This document shows, one piece after another, positions 44,956-53,264 of a DNA stretch of 64,000 nt. The position numbers were made by a program, and so were the translations under genes. Source of the DNA: Psychrobacter sp. Pi2-1 (GTDB lineage: Bacteria > Pseudomonadota > Gammaproteobacteria > Pseudomonadales > Moraxellaceae); assembly GCF_904846645.1 (NCBI RefSeq), contig NZ_CAJHBO010000007.1, positions 88,250-152,249 on the forward strand. The letters run 5' to 3'. A model generated the notes under the pieces. The model did no database searches. It had not been told where the DNA came from and was given only the letters and a program-made list of their open reading frames with translations. Each line of letters starts with the position of its first letter. The stretch's first letter is position 1.

Positions 44956-46146
44956 ATGCCAAAAAATACATCTTATTCGTTACCAAAAGACAGCAAAGCA
45001 TGGCAACAAGCCGTTGATTCTATTGCGGCATTATTACCCGAAGATACCAATTTGCAAGACTTTGATGCGCTACAGTCGCTACCTGTTTTTGCGCTCATTG
45101 TAGTACTGCCGACTCAGGTATCTGCATTAGATATTCATCAGTACGTTCAGTCTTGGGTCGATGAACAGCCAAGTTGGCATCTAGTGACCGTTGCCGAAGA
45201 TACTGACGCTAGCTTCGTCAATATCACGGTGTCTGATACAGAGCCTACAGCAGCAGACGCACAGCGCCTACCCTTTACCCATACTCAGGTCTACCGTTAT
45301 CTGTTAGTGCCAGTCACTGACACACTAATGCACCCTGGCAAAAAAACCGCAGCTGCTCACATTATTGATGATCAGCTGACCACTCGCTTGCGTCATGACC
45401 TAACTGAAGAGTATAACAATACACGCAGTGCAGATAGTACAGGCAACATAAACGTCGTGGATTGTCATATTCTGTCTGTTGGTCATATGCTGCGGACACA
45501 CAAACTTGCCTGCTTCGATATGGATTCAACCTTGATCGAGCAAGAAGTCATCGTAGAGCTAGCAAAAACGGCTGGGATTGGCGAAGAAGTTGAAGCCATC
45601 ACTGAAGCCGCAATGCGCGGTGAAATTGATTTTGATGAATCGTTTGCTCAGCGTGTGGCTTTGCTAAAAGGCACTTCTACTGATGTGCTGGATGATATTT
45701 GTAGCCGCTTAACATTATCGATGGGTGCGCGCACGACAATTAGTGCGCTAAAAGCACTGGGCTATCATACGGTGCTAGTTTCAGGCGGCTTTACTTATTT
45801 TGCCCGTTATATCGCTGAGCAGCTAGGTATCGATGAAGTACATGCCAATGCTTTAGATATTGAAGAAGGTGAAGTCACTGGTCATGTGCAGTGGCCTATT
45901 GTCAACGGTGCCAAAAAAGCTGCTATCGTTGAGCATACTGCTGAGCGCTTAGGTATTGAGATGTCACAAGTGGTCTGTGTCGGTGACGGTGCTAATGACT
46001 TACCGATGATGGCACTGGCCGATCTTGGTGTGGCCTATCATGCCAAACCAATCGTTCAAGCACGTGCTGATGCCGCTATCAACGTGACAGGGCTTGAAGG
46101 TACTCTGTACGCTCTTGGATACCCAGCACTGGCGCCTACTGAGTAA
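44956..46146 (+). CDS. serB: Phosphoserine phosphatase SerB
   Basis: A 396-residue enzyme that makes the last step of serine synthesis. Residues 1-175 form an N-terminal ACT-like regulatory region. The HAD phosphatase domain follows: catalytic DMDST (Asp 188, Asp 190), FAQRVALLKG cap region, the VSGGFTYFARYIAEQLG motif and the Mg-binding GDGANDLPMM. The AAGGGA ribosome-binding site precedes ATG 44956. Divergent from the smp-like gene. Confidence 0.96.
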   Translation: MPKNTSYSLPKDSKAWQQAVDSIAALLPEDTNLQDFDALQSLPVFALIVVLPTQVSALDIHQYVQSWVDEQPSWHLVTVAEDTDASFVNITVSDTEPTAADAQRLPFTHTQVYRYLLVPVTDTLMHPGKKTAAAHIIDDQLTTRLRHDLTEEYNNTRSADSTGNINVVDCHILSVGHMLRTHKLACFDMDSTLIEQEVIVELAKTAGIGEEVEAITEAAMRGEIDFDESFAQRVALLKGTSTDVLDDICSRLTLSMGARTTISALKALGYHTVLVSGGFTYFARYIAEQLGIDEVHANALDIEEGEVTGHVQWPIVNGAKKAAIVEHTAERLGIEMSQVVCVGDGANDLPMMALADLGVAYHAKPIVQARADAAINVTGLEGTLYALGYPALAPTE

Positions 46147-46214
46147 TCGCTAAGTATTCTAGATTATCCGCTAAGCTAGGTTAATGTTTTGTCATTAATC
46201 TGGCTTTTATGCTT

Positions 46215-46356
46215 TAGAGCGTGGCTTAAACAAGAGAAATAGCGTAGATAGGTAGATAGTACCGATATATTAACCAGCTATTTGATGATGTCTGACAAGA
46301 TTTATCCATTTTTAGTTCAGTTAGATGCCTATTAAGTAAATGGAAGACATGCCTTA
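46215..46356. repeat. Decayed copy of the 2788-2961 palindromic element
   Basis: The ends TAGAGCGTGGCTTA and GGAAGACATGCCTTA resemble the inverted ends of the first element. The core CTATTTGATGATGT (46278-46291) matches CTATTTGACGATGT (2883-2896), and the distance from core to right end is 65 bp in both. About 32 bp are missing from the left half. Confidence 0.7.
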
Positions 46357-46399
46357 GTACGTGATGATAATTAATAAAATCTGCTATGCACACTAATGT

Positions 46400-46467
46400 T
46401 TAGCTAACGCCTGTTTTTAGCTAATACTTACTTTTAGATGCTACTTATTTTTAGATAACACTTATTT
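46400..46467. repeat. Four 17-bp tandem repeats upstream of the DUF368 gene
   Basis: TTAGCTAACGCCTGTTT, TTAGCTAATACTTACTT, TTAGATGCTACTTATTT and TTAGATAACACTTATTT, ending 21 bp before the ATG at 46489. Confidence 0.78.
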
Positions 46468-46488
46468 TTAAACGATAAAGGAATACCC

Positions 46489-47484
46489 ATGACGGCACCA
46501 CAATCTCCACGGCCAACTCAGCCGTCAGCGCCAACGCCATTAGAGCAAGATACGGTACCTGTACGTACTGATAGTCCAAAGCAGCTGGTAGGTATCTATG
46601 TCAGAGGGATGGCCATGGGAGCAGCTGATATCGTACCTGGCGTCTCTGGTGGCACTATTGCGCTGATTGCAGGGATTTATGAGCGCTTGATTAACGCACT
46701 TGGTAGTATCGGCCCCAATCTTTGGACGATCTTTCGAAAAGAAGGTGGCGTCAAAGGATTCGCGGCGATTTGGCGCCATGTTGATGCGACATTTCTATTG
46801 TGTTTACTACTGGGTATTGCCACTAGCTTTGCGACCTTAGCTGGTATCATTAAGCATTTGTTGGACAATCAACCATTGCTTATTTGGTCATTCTTTTTTG
46901 GATTGGTCGTCGCAACGGTATTTATCTTACTTAGTGAAATTAAGCGCTGGAATATAGGACGTGTCGCACTGTTTGCGACTGGGCTTATTGCCGCTGTGGT
47001 TATCAGTAGTATGCCGTTACTCACGACCACACCTAGCCTACCGTATCTATTTTTTGCAGGGGCAATTGCGATTTGTGCCATGATTCTACCGGGGATATCA
47101 GGGTCGTTTATTTTGCTATTGCTAGGCGCTTACGATGCGGTATTAGAAGCAGTCGATACGATGAATCTGAGTGCCATTTTCACAGTCATTGCGGGTATGG
47201 CGACTGGGCTACTGCTATTCACGCGCGCACTTAAGTGGCTACTCTCACACTATTACCAAGCTACTTTGGCATTGCTGACAGGCTTTATCACAGGCTCTCT
47301 AATAAAAGTCTGGCCATGGAAAGTAGATGCGCTAGGCTCGTTAAATACTGAAGCCGTCCATAATGTCATGCCGTGGCAATACCCTACTGGCGCACAGTGG
47401 TCAACCACAGTAGGACTTATGCTACTCGGTGCTATTTTAGTTTCGCTGTTATCGTGGTGGGGTAATCGTACCAATCGAGTCTAA
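46489..47484 (+). CDS. DUF368 polyprenyl-phosphate translocase (PopT-like)
   Basis: A 331-residue polytopic inner-membrane protein with the DUF368 signature RGMAMGAADIVPGVSGGTIALIAGIYERLINAL and the repeated half AMILPGISGSFILLLLGAYD. DUF368 proteins have been shown to recycle undecaprenyl phosphate to the inner face of the membrane (PopT), supporting cell-wall synthesis. N-terminal 30 residues are a Pro/Thr-rich tail. AAAGGA ribosome-binding site. Four 17-bp tandem repeats lie in the promoter/leader region. Confidence 0.9.
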   Translation: MTAPQSPRPTQPSAPTPLEQDTVPVRTDSPKQLVGIYVRGMAMGAADIVPGVSGGTIALIAGIYERLINALGSIGPNLWTIFRKEGGVKGFAAIWRHVDATFLLCLLLGIATSFATLAGIIKHLLDNQPLLIWSFFFGLVVATVFILLSEIKRWNIGRVALFATGLIAAVVISSMPLLTTTPSLPYLFFAGAIAICAMILPGISGSFILLLLGAYDAVLEAVDTMNLSAIFTVIAGMATGLLLFTRALKWLLSHYYQATLALLTGFITGSLIKVWPWKVDALGSLNTEAVHNVMPWQYPTGAQWSTTVGLMLLGAILVSLLSWWGNRTNRV

Positions 47485-47752
47485 GTATTGAGCAAACTGT
47501 CAAGCCTATTTACTATTTTGCTTTTCTAGCTAATAAACGTCTTCCTAGACTAGCAAAACCATTTCCATATTCCTCAAAATAAGCGCCTACCTTTAAGGCG
47601 CTTAGCCTAAAACCTAGCCATCAAATATCGCAAAACAAGCCAAAAAACCAAACGTCAACGGTTGTCGCAAAGTCGCCTGTACCCTCTTCAGCTTTACTCA
47701 ATAACCTCTCATAATAGTCTCATTGGAATTCACCTTATGAATAGCGAGATGA

Positions 47753-48154
47753 ATGATGTTAATGACTATATTTTCTTTTATCGGTGTAGAGGCATGGAGC
47801 GGCGCGGCATGGCTTGCTTATGGACTGCTAGCCAGTTTAGTGGTGGTGCTCGCCTTGTCGTCATATCGTTGGCTACTGCTATATCTGTTTGGCGGTATGG
47901 CTTACTGGTTTACCGTTGAGTTGATTCAAAATATATTAGCCAATCGCCCTATGTTGATGGAGCTATCATCCTGGCATCGCTATATCATCGCTATGGGCAT
48001 CAGTTGGTTACCGTTGGCAGCTTGGGTATTGTATCGGGCATTGCGCTATGATGACGTGAGTCAGACAGTTAGTCAGCAACGTGAGCTAGAAGCCGCACGC
48101 TATATCGAACACACTCCTGTCTACGATGATAACTATCAGCCACGTTTCCGTTAA
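47753..48154 (+). CDS. Small three-helix membrane protein of unknown function
   Basis: A 133-residue protein with hydrophobic helices at about residues 18-38, 42-60 and 75-100, followed by a polar tail ending in NYQPRFR. No family recognised. Ribosome-binding site GCGAG is modest. An overlapping frame (47662-47919) is less credible because it is short, lacks a ribosome-binding site and has no membrane or domain pattern. Neighbour of the DUF368 and SCP2 genes. Confidence 0.62.
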   Translation: MMLMTIFSFIGVEAWSGAAWLAYGLLASLVVVLALSSYRWLLLYLFGGMAYWFTVELIQNILANRPMLMELSSWHRYIIAMGISWLPLAAWVLYRALRYDDVSQTVSQQRELEAARYIEHTPVYDDNYQPRFR

Positions 48155-48360
48155 AACCGTCCTATTTATACCTCTGCTTGTCTATATCAATACCTTACTT
48201 ACGTCAGTGACATTGAATGTTACAAGATACTTAACGCTCTCTACTTAACTCCTAAAGAGTTGACACCCTGTGATAGTTTATAATCCAGTTATATATTTGT
48301 CATAAAAACTGGTATAAAGTACGCTTTATTTTTATGCCTCATTTCTTTAGGAGTTCTGCT

Positions 48361-48867
48361 ATGTTTACTGTTCCTGTATTAGATATCAAATCTGATCCAT
48401 TAGATGCTTTATTGGCTGTCGTTGGCTATCGTTTGTCTATGTTAGCTGATAGCGATAACGAAGATGTAAAAGCGTTATTCGCTGATCGCCAAGTTACAAT
48501 TGAGTTTGCTAGTACTGAGTCTGATATCGCCCGTTCTTTTAGCTTTGATAATGGACAGTTCAGTCAACAAAGCGGCCATGCAAAAGAAGCCGATTTGACC
48601 ATCACTTTCAAAGACTCTATGACTGGCGTTAGACTGCTAACCAAAGGTAGCTTGCCTGCTTTTATGACTGCTGTACAAGAAGGTAACTTGAGCATCGAAG
48701 GCGACTATAGCTTAATGATGTGGTTCAACAAACTTGCTAAGCATATCGTTCCAGCTATCCCAGAAGAGTGCAAACCATATATCCAAAAAGCCAAACCTTA
48801 CGCTTATAAAGCACAGAAATTTGCTGAGCATTGGGTTGGTATTGCTAAGCACAAACTTGGTAAATAA
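48361..48867 (+). CDS. SCP2 sterol-binding domain protein
   Basis: A 168-residue protein of the SCP2/lipid-carrier fold. Typical features are VTIEFAS, ADLTITFKDSMTGVRLLTKGSLPAFMTAVQEGNLSIEGDYSLMMWF and a basic C-terminal helix. Binds lipids or acts in ubiquinone-related accessory roles in relatives. The AGGAG ribosome-binding site (48349-48353) sets the start at ATG 48361; the in-frame ATG 48334 lies upstream of it. A terminator follows. Confidence 0.85.
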   Translation: MFTVPVLDIKSDPLDALLAVVGYRLSMLADSDNEDVKALFADRQVTIEFASTESDIARSFSFDNGQFSQQSGHAKEADLTITFKDSMTGVRLLTKGSLPAFMTAVQEGNLSIEGDYSLMMWFNKLAKHIVPAIPEECKPYIQKAKPYAYKAQKFAEHWVGIAKHKLGK

Positions 48868-48999
48868 AAAGAATGGTGCACTGAGCGGTAGTCATTGGTA
48901 GAATGGATGATATAGAACTAAATAGCCAAACGTATAGTTACTATTTATGTGCGCTACTGTGACAATTATACATACTGTCTAGCAGTGTTCTGATTTTCT

Positions 49000-49036
49000 A
49001 AAAAGGTTGCGGTATACTATACGGCAACCTTTTTTG
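49000..49036 (+). terminator. Intrinsic terminator after the SCP2 gene
   Basis: AAAAAGGTTGC pairs with GCAACCTTTTT, with a GTATAC/TATAC-like inner stem. Confidence 0.88.
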
Positions 49037-49112
49037 TTACCTTATAAATGACAATAGATAAAAACATTGGTTTTATTTAATATCCTCTAATTCTTATAAA
49101 AGGACTTACCTT

Positions 49113-50276
49113 ATGGCAGGATTGCTTAGCATCTCCGAACCTGACGCCACCCAGTCAACTGATCTAGCTATTCAGCCAGATGCGACCAACAGTGATTTTT
49201 TGGCCAGTCTAGCTACAGACGCAACTCAAACCGATAGTAAAGTAGCTACCACGTATAGCCGTGAAGAAATTGCGCAACTGTTTGACTTACCTCTAATGGA
49301 CTTGCTGTTACAAGCACAAACCATCCATAGAAAGCATTTCACTGCCAATGAAGTACAGATCAGCACGCTACTCTCTATCAAAACGGGCAACTGCCCTGAA
49401 GATTGCGGCTATTGCTCACAGTCTGGTCATCATCGCGACACTACCAAACTACAAGCAGAAAAGCGCATAGAAGTTGACAAAGTCATCGCTGCGGCCAAAC
49501 GCGCCAAAAACAGTGGCTCATCACGCTTCTGCATGGGTGCCGCGTGGAAACATCCAAGTGCCAAAGACATGCCTTATGTGGTTGAGCTGATCAAAGAAGT
49601 AAAAGCACTGGGACTTGAGACTTGCATGACGCTGGGTATGCTCGATACCAATCAGGCAACACAGTTGGCCGATGCAGGGTTGGATTACTACAACCATAAC
49701 CTAGATACTTCACGCAGCTACTATGAGCAAGTCGTTAGCACGCGCAGCTATGATGAGCGCTTAGACACGATAGAAAACGTGCGTAACTCTGGCATTAATG
49801 TCTGTAGTGGTAATATCGTTGGTATGGGCGAAAGCCGTGATGACCGTATCGATTGGGTACTTGAGCTGCTAAAAATGCCAAAAGCGCCTGAATCAATTCC
49901 AGTCAACTTACTGGTGCCTATTGCAGGTACACCGATTGGGGACAAAGTACTGGCCGAAGGTCAACTGTCTGTACTTGAGTGGATTCGTACTATTGCGGTC
50001 GCCCGTATTTGCTGCCCGACTAGCTACGTGCGTCTATCTGCTGGCCGCGAAAGCCTGTCAGATTCTGAGCAAGCGTTGGCATTTATGGCAGGCGCTAACT
50101 CATTCTTTTATGGTGATAAGCTTCTTACCACTGGTAATGCAAGTCAATCAGGCGACGATAGACTCATGCGTGAGCTTGGCCTAACCAAACAGTTTGCCGC
50201 ACCAAGAACGCCTAAAGTACTGCCTGTAATGGATGCGATGAATGGTCATCAAACACAAGTTGTATTGGCAGACTAA
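49113..50276 (+). CDS. bioB: Biotin synthase BioB
   Basis: A 387-residue radical-SAM enzyme converting dethiobiotin to biotin. The [4Fe-4S] motif is CPEDCGYC (Cys 94, 98, 101), followed by the YNHNLDTS and GNIVGMGES segments and the C-terminal [14 protein letters not shown]. The N-terminus carries about 40 more residues than E. coli BioB (acidic, low-complexity). AAAAGGA ribosome-binding site. No bioF/D/C genes lie beside it. Confidence 0.97.
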   Translation: MAGLLSISEPDATQSTDLAIQPDATNSDFLASLATDATQTDSKVATTYSREEIAQLFDLPLMDLLLQAQTIHRKHFTANEVQISTLLSIKTGNCPEDCGYCSQSGHHRDTTKLQAEKRIEVDKVIAAAKRAKNSGSSRFCMGAAWKHPSAKDMPYVVELIKEVKALGLETCMTLGMLDTNQATQLADAGLDYYNHNLDTSRSYYEQVVSTRSYDERLDTIENVRNSGINVCSGNIVGMGESRDDRIDWVLELLKMPKAPESIPVNLLVPIAGTPIGDKVLAEGQLSVLEWIRTIAVARICCPTSYVRLSAGRESLSDSEQALAFMAGANSFFYGDKLLTTGNASQSGDDRLMRELGLTKQFAAPRTPKVLPVMDAMNGHQTQVVLAD

Positions 50277-50313
50277 GCCCACGCTAAAAAATATAAGCTA
50301 AGCAAGAGAAACT

Positions 50314-50751
50314 ATGATGGCAGATTATTTTAACTGGATTAAAGCGGCACACATTATCTCGATGGTCTGCTGGTTTGCGGCGATATTCTATTTGCCGCGC
50401 CTGTTTGTCTATCATGCGATGAGTGACGATAGCATCAGCCATGAGCGCTTTGCCATTATGGAGCGCAAGCTATATCGCGGTATCATGACCCCATCGATGA
50501 TAGCGACATGGATCTTTGGTCTATGGATGTTAGGGCTGGGATGGGATGTCTATAAAACCCAAGGCTGGCTACATGTTAAATTGCTATTAGTAGTGCTACT
50601 GTCAGGCTATCATGGTGCTTGCGGCTTTTATCGTAAGAAGCTAATTGATAATCCACATTATAAAACGCATAAATTCTGGCGCTGGTTCAATGAAGTGCCT
50701 GTCTTTGCCTTAGTGATTATCGTCATTCTAGTCGTGGTAAAACCGTTTTAG
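50314..50751 (+). CDS. hemJ: Protoporphyrinogen oxidase HemJ
   Basis: A 145-residue four-helix membrane protein converting protoporphyrinogen IX to protoporphyrin IX. The conserved His 13 is in KAAHIISMVCWFA, followed by YLPRLFVYH and LLVVLLSGYHGACGFYRKKL. Length and motifs are typical of HemJ (UPF0093). Follows bioB by 37 bp, probably co-transcribed. Ends in a strong terminator. Confidence 0.92.
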   Translation: MMADYFNWIKAAHIISMVCWFAAIFYLPRLFVYHAMSDDSISHERFAIMERKLYRGIMTPSMIATWIFGLWMLGLGWDVYKTQGWLHVKLLLVVLLSGYHGACGFYRKKLIDNPHYKTHKFWRWFNEVPVFALVIIVILVVVKPF

Positions 50752-50780
50752 CATAAGAAAACCAATTAGACATACAAAAT

Positions 50781-50821
50781 AAAAGCGTCCGTAACTTGAA
50801 TGAGTTGCGGACGCTTTTTTA
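50781..50821. terminator. Bidirectional intrinsic terminator
   Basis: AAAAGCGTCCGTAACT pairs with AGTTGCGGACGCTTTT (one G-T-type mismatch), between hemJ and the convergent secreted-protein gene. Confidence 0.93.
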
Positions 50822-50855
50822 TGAACTTATAGGCCGTGTTATCAAACTGGAAATA

Positions 50856-51494
50856 TCAAACACTAGGGCGCATAATTTGATAAACATTGCTTAAATCATA
50901 AACGCGATAACGAGCTGGCTCGCGGCGATTTTCGCCAGCATAGCTCAGTATCAATGCTTGCTTGGCACGCTCATCGACCCAACCGACAAACAGTCCACTA
51001 TGCTCGACGCCATTGTAGCCATGATTGATATAATAGAGCCAGTCGCCTGCTTCAATCTCGCTGCTACTAGCATAGGGCCCTTGCGCATAAGTACCTTTGT
51101 GTATGGTATTGCGCGATACCCCTGCCCGATTAAATACCGCATTTAAATAGTCCCAGCAGCCACCTTGAATAATCGTGCGCTCGTTAAGTGCCATTTTGCG
51201 GGCGGTACTGACCACTTCGCGTGCTGCCATACTACTCTGCGTCTCGGCATTGCTCAATAGCGGTAGATACTCGCTATCGACATTGTCATAGCTGCCTGAT
51301 AAAAACGCCGGTAAGACTGTAGGCGCTTGACGTGTTACCTCAGGATAACGATAGAATGTATTCGTCGTTGATTGAGCTGATTTCTGAGCGATAAGCATAC
51401 TCATACTATCTGCATGGGCTTGCCCTACCATGCCGCAGGTAAATAGTAATAAACCGCTTGACGCGGCGACTGACGGTATAGACAAACGCAGCAT
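50856..51494 (-). CDS. Secreted NlpC/P60- or CHAP-like putative cysteine hydrolase
   Basis: A 212-residue protein with a signal peptide (residues 1-28, AHA cleavage region). The C-terminal half has a Cys-plus-helix segment GGCWDYLNAVFNRAG (Cys 113), then IEAGDWLYYINHGYNGVEHSGLFVGWV (His 165) and SYAGENRREPARYRVYDL. The Cys/His/polar order fits a papain-like cell-wall amidase/endopeptidase, but the family match is not certain. Periplasmic. AAGGAG ribosome-binding site before ATG 51494. Confidence 0.7.
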   Translation of the reverse strand: MLRLSIPSVAASSGLLLFTCGMVGQAHADSMSMLIAQKSAQSTTNTFYRYPEVTRQAPTVLPAFLSGSYDNVDSEYLPLLSNAETQSSMAAREVVSTARKMALNERTIIQGGCWDYLNAVFNRAGVSRNTIHKGTYAQGPYASSSEIEAGDWLYYINHGYNGVEHSGLFVGWVDERAKQALILSYAGENRREPARYRVYDLSNVYQIMRPSV

Positions 51495-51756
51495 GACTAA
51501 CTCCTTGTCAATCAGATCTCAATGACAGTGTCGATAATAGTAAGAATGAACTTTATAATCCTACTTATAAACCATTTGCGCACAAATCTGCAAGCACTAT
51601 TCGCCTGCGATAGGTGATAGACGGTATAAGTATACTGATGAATGACAATATTGGAGAGGCACGTCGAGTGGAATTTAAAGTGACATTTGAGTTAGAGATT
51701 GGATAGCACGAAGATAATAGCTATGCTCTCGTAGAGTATGAAATTAAGAAAAAATA

Positions 51757-52248
51757 CTAATTACTCTTCATTTTAATATTTACATGACGTTTCGTTAGCG
51801 CCTGCCCTTCTAAGATGGCTTTAGCAGCTTTTGCTTCTTGAGCACTCTCGAAACCAGTAATATGATATTTGCGAACATCACTGCTATCGACAATCTGTAA
51901 TTGCTCGCCAATCAGCGTTATCTTATCGCCATCCGTTAAATGAATATGCTCACGCTTACCTAGATTGTCATGGACCAGCTCGCCAGCCCTTACCCACAAT
52001 GTACCGCTGCTAATCATACCGCTCATGGCTTTCTTATGCTGTTGGCGCTTTTTATTGAAAATAAAACTACCAATGATAAGCAGTGCAAGCGCACCGATGG
52101 CTAGACGCTCAGGCAATAGGCTCATCGCCATGGCGACTGCGACAGCCCCTACCAATAATGCCGAACCAAACCAAAACATGCCATTATCAGCAGCATTTGA
52201 TTGCCCTTGTAAGGTGATTTTGGCACCATCATCAGTCAGCTTTAGCAT
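51757..52248 (-). CDS. Two-helix membrane protein of unknown function
   Basis: A 163-residue protein. The two hydrophobic segments (about residues 24-44 and 48-64) are followed by a ~100-residue soluble domain with alternating beta-type sequence (GTLWVRAGELVHDNLG, KREHIHLTDGDKITLIGEQLQIVD, KYHITGFESAQEAKAAKAIL), suggesting a PH-like fold. No family assigned. Starts at ATG 52248. Downstream of rph on the same strand. Confidence 0.6.
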   Translation of the reverse strand: MLKLTDDGAKITLQGQSNAADNGMFWFGSALLVGAVAVAMAMSLLPERLAIGALALLIIGSFIFNKKRQQHKKAMSGMISSGTLWVRAGELVHDNLGKREHIHLTDGDKITLIGEQLQIVDSSDVRKYHITGFESAQEAKAAKAILEGQALTKRHVNIKMKSN

Positions 52249-52289
52249 GTGTTGTTACCTATTACGTAATTTACGAATATTTTCTATTA

Positions 52290-52321
52290 AAAAACTGCCT
52301 ATTAGCAGCTAACAGGCAGTT
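52290..52321 (-). terminator. Terminator downstream of rph
   Basis: AACTGCCT (52293-52300) pairs with AGGCAGTT (52314-52321); the minus-strand reading ends in a T-run. Confidence 0.82.
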
Positions 52322-52366
52322 ATTGACACTAAAAACAAAGACAGTGTGTTGTATCTAAACGCTAGT

Positions 52367-53083
52367 CTACCAACCAAGCGCCGTCTGTTGCATTTTAATC
52401 AATTCAGCAATGCCTGTTTCAGCTAATGACAGCATAGCATCTGCTTGAGCACGAGTGAACGGCTTTTCTTCAGCAGTACCTTGTAGCTCAATGTACTCGC
52501 CTTTTTGGGTCATCACGACGTTCAAGTCGGTATCGCAGCTGGAGTCTTCTTCGTAGTTCAGATCAAGATATGCTTCGCCATCTTTCATACCAACAGAAAC
52601 CGCAGCAACCAATCCGATTAGCGGATCTGCTTTGAGTTTCTTGGCCTTTTGGATACTCTCTAGCGCATCGATAAGCGCAATCGCAGCACCAGTGATACTC
52701 GCCGTACGAGTACCACCATCCGCTTGCAACACATCGCAATCAAGATAGATGGTGTTTTCACCAAGTTTACTCAGATCAATCATGGCACGTAAGCTACGAC
52801 CGATCAAACGCTGAATCTCTTGCGTACGACCTGACTGCTTACCGCGAGCCGCTTCACGCTGATTGCGCGTGTTGGTCGCACGTGGCAACATACCATACTC
52901 AGCTGTGATCCAACCTTTGCCTTTACCTTTGAGCCAGCGCGGCACACCAGATTCTACACTGGCAGTACATAGTACTTTGGTATCGCCAAAACTTACCAAT
53001 ACTGACCCTTCAGCATGCTTCGTATAATGGCGCTCAAAGCTGATCGAGCGAAGTTGGTCAAGCTCACGATTGTCAATACGCAT
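52367..53083 (-). CDS. rph: Ribonuclease PH
   Basis: A 238-residue phosphorolytic 3'-5' exoribonuclease for tRNA 3' trimming. Starts [18 protein letters not shown] and has [37 protein letters not shown] and [18 protein letters not shown] 12-codon upstream extension exists in frame, but ATG 53083 follows AGGA and matches the usual family N-terminus. Not truncated. Confidence 0.97.
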   Translation of the reverse strand: MRIDNRELDQLRSISFERHYTKHAEGSVLVSFGDTKVLCTASVESGVPRWLKGKGKGWITAEYGMLPRATNTRNQREAARGKQSGRTQEIQRLIGRSLRAMIDLSKLGENTIYLDCDVLQADGGTRTASITGAAIALIDALESIQKAKKLKADPLIGLVAAVSVGMKDGEAYLDLNYEEDSSCDTDLNVVMTQKGEYIELQGTAEEKPFTRAQADAMLSLAETGIAELIKMQQTALGW

Positions 53084-53264
53084 AAAAATTCCTAGTACAA
53101 TGTTATAAAAGCAGTGCAATAAAAATACCTATCAGTCGTTAGTAAACACATTGATAGATATGTAGTCGACTAAAATCTTAAGATATCCTAACGTGACAAC
53201 GGCGCAATAGCAAGATTCGCTCCTGCCATTACGCCACCGTTATCAACAGAATGTCAGATATAAA

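Noticed and set aside
47662..47919. 85-codon frame overlapping the small membrane protein
   Set aside because: The overlapping frame at 47753-48154 has clear membrane helices and is longer; both cannot readily be real, and this one lacks a pattern.
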